Source: Vibrio madracius
GTDB lineage: Bacteria > Pseudomonadota > Gammaproteobacteria > Enterobacterales > Vibrionaceae
Length of the DNA stretch: 5,771 nt
Direction: 5' to 3'
Assembly: GCA_000695745.1 (NCBI GenBank)
Contig: ASHK01000610.1
Location: forward strand, 1-5,771
Shown here: in pieces, positions 1-5,771 of the stretch
Numbering within the stretch: the first letter of the stretch is position 1
Layout: each line of letters begins with the position of its first letter
Program-made: the position numbers and the translations under genes
Notes under the pieces: generated by a model
Seen by the model: only the letters and a program-made list of their open reading frames with translations
Told to the model about the DNA's origin: nothing
Database searches by the model: none

Positions 1-1136
1 ATTAACAAAGTTGACGGTATCGATGCTGACGCAGCCAGTGCTGAATTCTGGCAGTTAGGTGTCGAAGATATGTACCATATTGCAGCTGCGCATGGTCGTG
101 GTGTGACTGCTCTTATTGAGCGCGCACTTAACCCGTTTGCAGAAAGCTTTGTTGAACAAGGTGAAATTGAAGATCTGACTGAGTTTGAAGACGAAGAAGA
201 AGAAAAACTCGATTACACCGAAGAAGAAGCTGAAGAAGAGTTCAAGCGACTACAAGATCAACCAATTAAGCTAGCTATTATTGGTCGTCCTAATGTAGGT
301 AAATCAACGCTGACTAACCGCATTTTAGGTGAAGAGCGCGTGGTGGTTTATGACATGCCAGGTACGACTCGTGATTCTATCTATATCCCAATGCAGCGTG
401 ATGAACGTGAATATGTACTGATTGATACGGCGGGTGTACGTCGTCGTCGTAGTATTAATGAAACGGTAGAAAAATTCTCGGTAGTAAAGACGCTAAAGGC
501 TGTGGAAGATGCAAACGTCGTATTACTCGTTATCGATGCGCGTGAAAACATCTCTGACCAAGATTTAAGTTTACTTGGTTTCGCACTAAATTCGGGTCGT
601 TCTATCGTGATCGCAGTGAATAAGTGGGATGGGTTAGACAACGATGTGAAAGAGCACGTCAAGAAAGAGCTAGATCGTCGTCTGGGCTTTGTCGACTTTG
701 CGCGAATCCACTTTATTTCTGCATTACACGGTACTGGAGTAGGCCACTTATTTGAATCTGTACAAGAGGCATACAAATCAGCGACGACTCGTGTTGGTAC
801 GTCGGTATTGACACGTATCATGAAAATGGCGACAGAAGATCACCAACCGCCAATGGTGCGTGGACGCCGTGTTAAACTGAAATATGCGCATGCTGGTGGC
901 TACAACCCACCGATCGTTGTAGTACATGGTAACCTAGTTAATGAGTTACCTGATTCATATAAACGTTATTTGATGAACTACTACCGTCGTTCATTGGAAA
1001 TTATGGGTACACCTATTCGGATTAACTTCCAAAGTAGTGACAACCCATTTGAAGGCAAGTCGAACAAGATGACGCTTTCTCAAGAGCGTAAACGTAAACG
1101 CTTAATGACGATGATGAAAGGTCGTCCAAAAAATAA
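1..1136 (+). CDS. der: Ribosome-assembly GTPase Der (EngA), 5'-truncated
   Basis: Der is a tandem-GTPase protein that binds the 50S subunit and is needed for its maturation in the cytoplasm. The window opens in frame inside the first G domain, at its G4 motif NKVD (4-15). An acidic linker follows (about 150-250, rich in Glu and Asp). The second G domain then shows the P-loop GRPNVGKST (283-309), PGTTRD, the G3 motif DTAG (424-435), G4 NKWD (619-630) and a G5-like SAL. The last third is the KH-like domain, ending in the basic tail [18 protein letters not shown]. About 378 of the roughly 490-500 residues usual for Der are present. The frame as given has no stop at the expected place, because an A-run at 1128-1133 is one base short. 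With seven A the gene ends PKK-TAA at 1134-1136, just before a strong terminator. As written, the frame instead reads on to 1722 through alaX. Identification is very secure; the exact 3' end is inferred. Confidence 0.96.
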
Positions 1137-1150
1137 AGTAAACTATATTG

Positions 1151-1178
1151 CGCCCGCTGGATACAGTGGGCGTTTTTT
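1151..1178 (+). terminator. Rho-independent terminator of der
   Basis: The arms 1151-1158 and 1165-1172 form an eight-pair stem: five GC pairs at the base, one G-T wobble, then C-G and T-A. The loop is six bases (GGATAC), and six T follow at 1173-1178. It begins 14 bases after the reconstructed der stop codon. This is good evidence that der really ends at 1136 and that the open frame running through the hairpin is an artefact of a missing base. Confidence 0.9.
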
Positions 1179-1200
1179 ATTGCAAAGGAATAACCATATC

Positions 1201-2063
1201 GTGTTCACCGCAACTAAAGTTCATTTCTGTCATCAAACGTGGCAATTGGATAGTTCGATTCAATTCGTCGACCAACATACTGATTACATGGATATTGTCG
1301 TAGAAAATACGCCATTTCATCCAGTGAGCCATATATGGCCAGATCATCCGGCTGATAGAGGCTACTTGATAGCAGCAAACAAGAGAATCGAAGTGATGGA
1401 TTGCCTTGTTGGTGCGATTGAGCTTGAGACACAAACTCTATACGTTGGCAGTGCTATTCCCGTAAAGCGAGATAGTGATGGTTGGGTATTCGTTGTTGTC
1501 CATCGAGTAACGAAAAACGCCGAGCTTTCTGTCGGTCAAACAATTTCTTTAGAAGTGGATAAAGCCTACCAAGAGAGTTTGAGTAGAGGTCATAGCGCGG
1601 GACACATTGCATCTTTGGCGTTAAACAAAGTGTTGGCGGCCTCTTACTGGAGAAAAGAAGCCGATCGCAAAGATGGTTTGGTCACTATGATTTTAATAGC
1701 TATGCTCAGGAACAGAGCTTAGTATCGCCAAATAACTGCTTTGACCGATATCGTTTAGGAAAAACATTGAAGAAGCGGGGGTTGAACACCACAGAAGTGG
1801 TCAGTGACCTACAACGAATTGAAGAGCTGAGCAATCAGCAACTCTTAGACTGGCTCCAGTCGCCTTCTGAAGTTGATATGCAACTAGAAGGTCCGTATTT
1901 GACGAGCTCTAGGTACTGGCACTGTACTTTGGATGGTGTTGATGTTGTTATGCCTTGTGGAGGCACGCATGTAAACCATATGAATGAGTTTTCCGAACTC
2001 AAAATCGAGTTAAAAGCGATAGATTCGTCTTATATCGAAATGCATACCCGTGTAAGTCTCTAA
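1201..2063 (+). CDS. AlaX-type alanyl-tRNA editing hydrolase, frameshifted
   Basis: This is a stand-alone relative of the AlaRS editing domain, a family that deacylates mischarged tRNA-Ala (Ser or Gly) in the cytoplasm. It is broken near 1680-1681: the first frame stops at 1722, while the family sequence continues in another frame from 1683. Restoring one G (GG to GGG) gives [15 protein letters not shown] and a 287-residue protein. The full zinc-site set is then present: HSAGH (H131, H135, codons from 1591) and CGGTH (C253, H257, codons from 1956). The N-terminal part carries [16 protein letters not shown] (39-54), at the place where AlaRS-like proteins have FHPxGGGQPxDxG, so the glycine-rich motif is replaced. 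I chose the GTG at 1201, with AAAGGAA ten bases upstream; no better ATG exists in this frame. The gene starts 22 bases after the der terminator, so it needs readthrough or a promoter that I could not identify. A real pseudogene is possible, but a sequencing error is likelier. Confidence 0.83.
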
Positions 2064-2388
2064 TTCAACAAATGATCGTTTTACTTTATTCTGATTTGAT
2101 TGTTTTTTGAGTTTGTTTTTGGTGTTATATGCTGTTTCAAATCCAAATGCAGAATATGTAACTTATGCTTTCGGTATGTGGTTATATAAATGTTCTTTTT
2201 AGAGCAGATCGCTGATCAGATGAGATTAAGGAGAAGATCAGGGGAGGATCTATCGCGAAGCATCATAGTTGCCCGTACTATTGAAAATACGACTAAATAT
2301 TAAACTGGTCAATAGATCATCTATCCGTACGTTGTGTTATTATACATCAAACACGCATACTCAATAATAATGACAATGCTGCGGACTT
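2064..2388. other. AT-rich intergenic region with a GATC cluster
   Basis: These 325 bases contain no convincing gene. The first part is T-rich (2078-2125). A purine-rich patch at 2219-2250 follows, with four GATC sites at 2207, 2214, 2236 and 2247 and a six-base inverted repeat CTGATC/GATCAG (2212-2217 and 2236-2241). Nearer the GGDEF gene is a possible -10 box TATTAT at 2338-2343, flanked by GTGTT (2334-2338) and AACAC (2350-2354). No good -35 element lies at the right distance. The region probably holds the promoter and leader of the GGDEF gene. I could not match it to any known riboswitch. Confidence 0.5.
2066..2108 (+). terminator. Candidate weak terminator after alaX
   Basis: The arms CAACAAAT (2066-2073) and ATTTG-A-TTG (2094-2102) pair with one bulged A. 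They enclose a 20-base loop and are followed by six T (2103-2108). The stem is AT-rich and the loop is large, so this would be weak. Its position three bases after the alaX stop is what makes it plausible. Confidence 0.35.
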
Positions 2389-3407
2389 ATGACGAAAGAT
2401 TTGCTGATAGATGCCCATAAGGGTATGAATTTACTCTTGAAAGAGCTTGCTCTAGGGTTGCCAAAAACCCAACTAGGGAAGCGAATAATCAAGTTAACTG
2501 AGCGCCTTTTTAAGGATAAAAGGGCCTCTATACTGACGTTAAATCAAGACACACATCGATTGTACAGTACCTCTGCTCCAAATTTACCTGACTTTTATAA
2601 TGAGGCTATTGACGGGATCGAGATAGGAGAAGGCGTAGGATCATGTGGGGCCGCTGCGTATCTTAAATGCACATTCATCGTACCGGACGTTACGCAGCAT
2701 GAAAATTGGCAGCCTTTTGCTGACCTAGCAAAACGTGCCGAGATCAGAGCATGCTGGTCGGTGCCGGTCATCTCTACTCAGGAGCATGTATTAGGAACAT
2801 TCGCACTCTATAGTGCTATGCCCTCAGAGCCTCATGCCATTGAACTCGAAATTCTAGAATCTATCGCTGCTGTCTATTCTGTTGCTTTAGAAAAGTATGC
2901 ACTAGAAGATAAGCTTAACTATCAAGCTAAGTTTGATTCGTTAACTCATTGCTTAAATCGCAGAGCCCTATTAGAGAGAGTCGAACAAAGTCATTGCTTT
3001 CAAGGTAACTTTCTTGGGTGCTTTTTATTGATATCGATAAGTTCAAGCAGGTGAACGATGTCTATGGACATCAATTTGGTGACAAAGTCTTGGTTGCCGT
3101 GGCTCAGAAATTACAATTATTACTCCCGGAACAAGCAGTATTAGGCCGATACGGTGGCGATGAGTTTCTCGCTTTTAGCTGCTTTCCAAGCCAGGAAGAC
3201 GCTAGATCATTCTACGAGACACTGCAATCAGAGTTGAATAAGCCCGTCACTTTAGAGGACACCAATATTGGTGTGAGTGTTGGCTTTGCGACCAAAGAGT
3301 GCTGTTCTGATATCACCATAGACCAATTGATTCGCTCTGCAGATACAGAGATGTATAAAGTAAAACGCAAAGCCAAACTGGAGAGTTTATTCTTATCTCG
3401 CTGTTAA
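2389..3407 (+). CDS. GAF-GGDEF diguanylate cyclase, frameshifted
   Basis: This is a predicted diguanylate cyclase, which joins two GTP into the second messenger c-di-GMP under control of an N-terminal GAF sensor. It is split: the first frame ends at 3054, and the second is open from 3018. Restoring one G in the run 3016-3018 gives NFLGVLFIDIDKFK and a 339-residue protein. The GAF domain spans about residues 15-170 and includes EGVGSCGAAA (81-90) and RACWSVPV (120-127). The GGDEF domain spans about 180-335: DSLTHCLNRR (183-192), FIDIDKFKQVND with the metal-site Asp near 215, GHQFGD, an intact RYGGDEF (GGDEF at 256-260) and ADTEMYKVKRKAK near the end. All hallmark residues look intact, so activity is expected if the frame is restored. 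The four residues five positions before GGDEF are PEQA rather than RxxD, so the inhibitory I-site is missing. No signal peptide or membrane segment is seen, so the protein should be cytoplasmic. The ATG at 2389 has only a weak upstream GCGGA. The signal sensed by the GAF domain is unknown. Confidence 0.9.
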
Positions 3408-3419
3408 CGGTTTCTATCA

Positions 3420-3447
3420 TTGTTCTTGAGCAACGGATGTCTAGAAT
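3420..3447 (+). promoter_or_regulatory. Candidate sigma-70 promoter for the zinc-ribbon gene
   Basis: TTGTTC (3420-3425) and TAGAAT (3442-3447) are separated by 16 bases in the short gap before the gene at 3506. Both boxes differ from consensus, and no terminator was seen after the GGDEF gene, so cotranscription remains possible. Confidence 0.4.
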
Positions 3448-3505
3448 CTGCAAAAGGTTCGGGATAGAATGCCAATATTAACATCTACTAATGTTTGGGT
3501 GAGAT

Positions 3506-3739
3506 ATGAATTTTTCAGACAATGAGTGTCCAGATTGCAACACGGCCTTGGATTGGGATGGGGAGTACTTTTGTAAACAGTGTACAAAGCACTTTAGTAA
3601 AGTAGGCTATTGTCCAGACTGTCAAAGTGAAATGGAAAAGCTTCAAGCGTGTGGGGCCGCGAATTACTTCTGTAACTCATGCAATGAGTTGAAATCCAAA
3701 TCACGCGCTCGGTTTGAATTTAAACCCACGAGCGCTTAG
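3506..3739 (+). CDS. YfgJ-like double zinc-ribbon protein
   Basis: This is a 77-residue cytoplasmic protein with two consecutive zinc ribbons. The first is formed by C8-x2-C11 and C23-x2-C26, the second by C36-x2-C39 with C56-x2-C59; an extra Cys at position 49 lies between the second pair. After the second ribbon the tail is basic (KSKSRAR). Size, cysteine pattern and place next to xseA match the small YfgJ family of enterobacteria, whose biochemical function is not known to me; zinc binding is inferred from the cysteines. GGGTGAG just upstream of the ATG is a reasonable ribosome binding site. The stop TAG (3737-3739) overlaps the xseA stop on the other strand. The frame is intact, unlike the coding sequences on either side. 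Confidence 0.87.
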   Translation: MNFSDNECPDCNTALDWDGEYFCKQCTKHFSKVGYCPDCQSEMEKLQACGAANYFCNSCNELKSKSRARFEFKPTSA

Positions 3740-3745
3740 TTAGTT
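3705..3745. terminator. Candidate bidirectional terminator inside the end of the zinc-ribbon gene
   Basis: GCGCTCG (3705-3711) and CGAGCGC (3729-3735) form a seven-pair stem. GTTT (3712-3715) and AAAC (3722-3725) extend it past a three-base bulge, with loop GAATTT. On the plus strand a broken T-tract follows (TTAGTTAGTTTT). On the minus strand only scattered T follow. It lies at the 3' junction of two convergent genes and could limit collision of the two transcripts, although much of it is coding. Confidence 0.5.
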
Positions 3746-5108
3746 TTGATCTCAGTGACAGTAGAATGAATCTTACCGTGTTCAACCTGAGTCGTTATTG
3801 TCGTGCCCAGTTGAATCGAATCCGCGTGAGTAATGACATTACCACTTTCATCTTGAGTAATGGAGTAACCGCGTTTTAGCGTAGCGAGAGGGCTGACGGT
3901 ATCTAGCTTTCCTACACTCAAGGCAAACTTGTGTTTGGTTGTTGCTAGCTGCCGTTGCATGGCCTGCTCCAATCGGTTTTCCAACTGGTTAAGACGATGT
4001 GATTGCTGTGCAAGGCGAGTAACCGGAGACTGTAAAGTTAACCTGTGAAGCTTGTTAGTTAATCTAAGCGTCTCTTGAGATAGTCGTTGCTTTATCGCCG
4101 AATTGAGCCGATATTCAAATTCGTCCAATCGCTGACTTTGACGTTGTAGATGATGCTTCGGATGTTGATTACTTAGATCCTGCATCAAGGCTGATAAACG
4201 CTGTTTCTGTTCCGATAGATAAATTCGAATCACATTCCGTAAGCGCTGTTCTCTGGTGACCAAAGATTCATGCTTATGAGATGTATCATTACTGATTAAC
4301 TCGGCGGCCGCACTTGGTGTAGGCGCACGCATGTCCGCTACGTAGTCAGCAATAGTGACATCTATCTCATGACCGACGGCGCTAATAATAGGTATTTGGC
4401 TTGCAGCGATGGTTCTTGCAACAATTTCATGGTTAAAACACCATAAATCTTCGAGAGAGCCACCACCACGTCCGACGATTAACACATCACATTCGTTACG
4501 GCTATTCGCTCGGCCGATGGCTTGAGCAATTTCAATAGCAGCATTATCACCTTGAACTGTCGTTGGATAAATCACAACGGGTAGAGAAGGATCCCGTCTT
4601 TTCAACACATCCAAAATGTCAAACAACGCGGCTCCTGTTTTGGATGTAATGATACCAACGCGTTTAGGGTGACTAGGAAGAGGCTTCTTTAACGATTGGG
4701 CAAACAGACCCTCAGCAGCAAGTGACATTTTCAACTGTTCAAACTCTTGCTGAAGTCGACCATCCCCCTCAGGTTGCATCGATTCGATGATGAGTTGATA
4801 GTCGCCTCGAGCTCATAAAGAGAGAGTCTTGCTTTAACTAAGACTTGATTGCCATTGGTTGGCTTGAACGTGACGCGACGATTGTTACCTCGAAACATAG
4901 CGCATTTAACTTGAGCGCGAGCGTCTTTAAGAGTGAGGTACCAGTGGCCAGAGACAGGAGCAGAAAAGTTAGAAATTTCACCAACTAACCACACAATCCC
5001 CATTTCGTTTTCTAATAATAAACGAACTTCAGAGTTCAGGCGTGACACCGTGTAAATGTTTTGATTATTAGAGCTAGAACTAGAGCTTGATCGCGAGGAT
5101 AGGGGCAC
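3736..5108 (-). CDS. xseA: Exodeoxyribonuclease VII large subunit XseA, frameshifted
   Basis: XseA is the catalytic large subunit of exonuclease VII, which pairs with several copies of the small subunit XseB and degrades single-stranded DNA during repair. The gene is split near 4811-4812. Restoring one base after the GAG codon (GAGCCT or GAGGCT) gives LYE(P/A)[17 protein letters not shown] and a protein of about 457 residues, the size usual for the family. In order it has the N-terminal OB-fold ([17 protein letters not shown], then GHWYLTLKD), the nuclease domain with [26 protein letters not shown] (213-223), SAVGHEID (about 243-250) and [11 protein letters not shown] (261-271), then a long Gln/Arg/Leu-rich coiled-coil region and a small C-terminal beta segment. 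The start is uncertain. I prefer GTG at 5106-5108, with GGGA six bases upstream and just downstream of a fair promoter. A TTG at 5160-5162 would add a hydrophobic stretch not expected in XseA. The N-terminus has an unusual Ser-rich run. The gene converges on the zinc-ribbon gene with overlapping stops. Confidence 0.94.
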
Positions 5109-5148
5109 AGCTAATCCCAAAGACGTGAGTATGGAAATTAGCGGCAAT

Positions 5149-5176
5149 ATAATACATATCAAGGGGGCAAATGCAA
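5149..5176 (-). promoter_or_regulatory. Candidate xseA promoter
   Basis: On the minus strand, TTGCAT (5171-5176) and TATTAT (5149-5154) are separated by 16 bases. Transcription would start near 5140, about 30 bases before the preferred GTG start at 5108. This supports a start downstream of the longer TTG-initiated frame, whose TTG lies upstream of the -10 box. Confidence 0.5.
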
Positions 5177-5196
5177 ATAAAAAATATAAAAATGTG

Positions 5197-5225
5197 TAGC
5201 CAAGCGATTTCGTCGGGCGTATAAT
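5197..5225 (+). promoter_or_regulatory. guaB promoter with GC-rich discriminator
   Basis: A perfect -10 box TATAAT lies at 5220-5225. TAGCCA (5197-5202), a poor -35 box, sits 17 bases upstream, and an A-rich tract (5170-5192) that could act as an UP element precedes it. The bases after the -10 box are CCCACCGC, a C-rich discriminator as expected for promoters repressed by ppGpp; stringent control of guaB is established in E. coli and is inferred here. The leader to the guaB ATG would be about 80 bases. Confidence 0.65.
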
Positions 5226-5251
5226 CCCACCGCAATATCTAATCCAAATGA

Positions 5252-5274
5252 CCTTATTATGCGAAACGATAAGG
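5252..5274 (+). promoter_or_regulatory. Inverted repeat in the guaB leader
   Basis: CCTTAT (5252-5257) and ATAAGG (5269-5274) are perfect inverted arms around 11 bases. They fall in the predicted 5' untranslated leader of guaB. The repeat could be a small RNA hairpin or a protein binding site; no T-tract follows, so it is not a terminator. It does not match the PurR operator. Confidence 0.3.
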
Positions 5275-5315
5275 GCGGATTATTCTTTAAACTCCTCTAT
5301 TGTGAGATATTGCAA

Positions 5316-5771
5316 ATGCTAAGAATTGCCAAAGAAGCGCTGACGTTCGATGATGTACTACTCGTTCCAGCTCACTCCACCGTTCTCCCAAACACAGCCG
5401 ATCTTCGCACTCGGTTGACGAAGAATATCACTCTGAATATTCCAATGATCTCTGCGTCTATGGACACAGTGACGGAAGCGCGTCTTGCGATCGCGCTAGC
5501 CCAAGAAGGTGGCATTGGCTTTATCCACAAGAACATGTCTATTGAGCAGCAAGCTGAACAAGTTCGTTTAGTTAAAATCTTTGAAGCCGGCGTGGTGACT
5601 AACCCAGTGACGGTAAGTCCTGAGGCCACTATCGCAGATGTGGTTGCATTGACTGACAAACACGGCTTTGCAGGTTTCCCTGTTGTCGCTGAAAACAACG
5701 AGCTTGTTGGGATCATCACTGGTCGTGATGTTCGCTTTGTTACTGACTTATCTAAGAAAGTAGAAGCAGTA
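5316..5771 (+). CDS. guaB: IMP dehydrogenase GuaB, 3'-truncated
   Basis: GuaB oxidises IMP to XMP with NAD+, the first committed step of GMP synthesis, in the cytoplasm. The window holds the first 152 codons of a protein usually near 487 residues. The N-terminus [20 protein letters not shown] is the canonical opening of the family, followed by the barrel segments [19 protein letters not shown] and [11 protein letters not shown]. The first CBS domain begins near residue 92 ([15 protein letters not shown], then GFPVV and [12 protein letters not shown]). The catalytic Cys loop lies beyond the window. The ATG at 5316 fits the family start; the ribosome binding site is weak (GTGAG at 5302-5306, nine bases upstream). 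The gene is divergent from xseA, and in relatives guaA follows it. The frame is intact over the visible part. Confidence 0.97.
   Translation, partial: MLRIAKEALTFDDVLLVPAHSTVLPNTADLRTRLTKNITLNIPMISASMDTVTEARLAIALAQEGGIGFIHKNMSIEQQAEQVRLVKIFEAGVVTNPVTVSPEATIADVVALTDKHGFAGFPVVAENNELVGIITGRDVRFVTDLSKKVEAV

Noticed and set aside
381..821. Minus-strand open frame of 146 codons
   Set aside because: It is antisense to the conserved second G domain of der; its composition mirrors der codons and it has no independent start signals.
1177..1434. Minus-strand open frames inside alaX
   Set aside because: They are opposite the conserved AlaX coding sequence, with no family features.
2220..2303. 27-codon open frame beginning ATG AGA TTA
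   Set aside because: It has no ribosome binding site, no recognisable product and a length expected by chance, and it lies in the probable leader of the GGDEF gene.
2064..2388. Possible c-di-GMP riboswitch upstream of the GGDEF gene
   Set aside because: I looked for the GEMM core (CACGCACAGGGCAAACC-like, followed by the second stem) and found only a short CACGC match at 2353; no second stem is visible.
5160..5200. PurR operator upstream of guaB
   Set aside because: GCAAATGCAAAT has partial resemblance only; the palindrome ACGCAAACGTTTGCGT is not present in recognisable form.
5219..5240. Similarity of GTATAATCCCACCGCAATAT to the core of a purine riboswitch
   Set aside because: The conserved GTTTCTACC segment and the second paired loop are absent downstream, and TATAAT is better explained as the guaB -10 box.
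5372..5719. Minus-strand open frame of 115 codons
   Set aside because: It is a shadow of guaB, whose protein is unmistakable on the plus strand.
1..5771. Defence system, integron attC site, prophage or transposon
   Set aside because: No recombinase, transposase, direct repeat array or terminal inverted repeats were seen; all larger frames belong to known housekeeping or signalling families.

Overview
The window looks like a chromosomal segment of a marine gammaproteobacterium, most probably a Vibrio. The Der, XseA and GuaB proteins read as typical Vibrionaceae sequences, and the order der - yfgJ-type zinc-ribbon gene - xseA, with guaB divergent from xseA, matches the arrangement I know from Escherichia coli and relatives. 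I see no mobile element, CRISPR array, tRNA or rRNA.

Layout. Positions 1-1136 hold the 3' three quarters of der (ribosome-assembly GTPase), closed by a strong intrinsic terminator at 1151-1178. Positions 1201-2063 hold an AlaX-type alanyl-tRNA editing hydrolase. An AT-rich non-coding stretch follows (2064-2388), then a cytoplasmic GAF-GGDEF diguanylate cyclase (2389-3407). A small double zinc-ribbon protein (3506-3739) converges on xseA (3736-5108, minus strand), and their stop codons overlap. A divergent promoter region separates xseA from guaB, whose first 152 codons run off the right edge.

The most important caveat is that the reading frame is broken in several places. The der stop is lost (so der reads into alaX), and alaX, the GGDEF gene and xseA are each split in two. 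Each of the four breaks is repaired by restoring one base, in every case one that would extend a run of identical bases. Conserved residues continue directly across each repaired site. Four losses of the same kind in four different genes, including the usually essential der and the highly conserved xseA, point to homopolymer-deletion errors in the sequence rather than to biology. I annotate the genes in their reconstructed form and say where each break lies.

Functionally the window is mostly housekeeping: ribosome assembly (Der), translation quality control (AlaX), DNA repair (exonuclease VII large subunit) and GMP synthesis (GuaB). One accessory signalling gene, the GGDEF protein, is added. 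Relative to the E. coli arrangement, alaX and the GGDEF gene are extra cargo between der and the zinc-ribbon gene. I did not find convincing evidence of a new biological system; the observations that merit checking are listed as findings.
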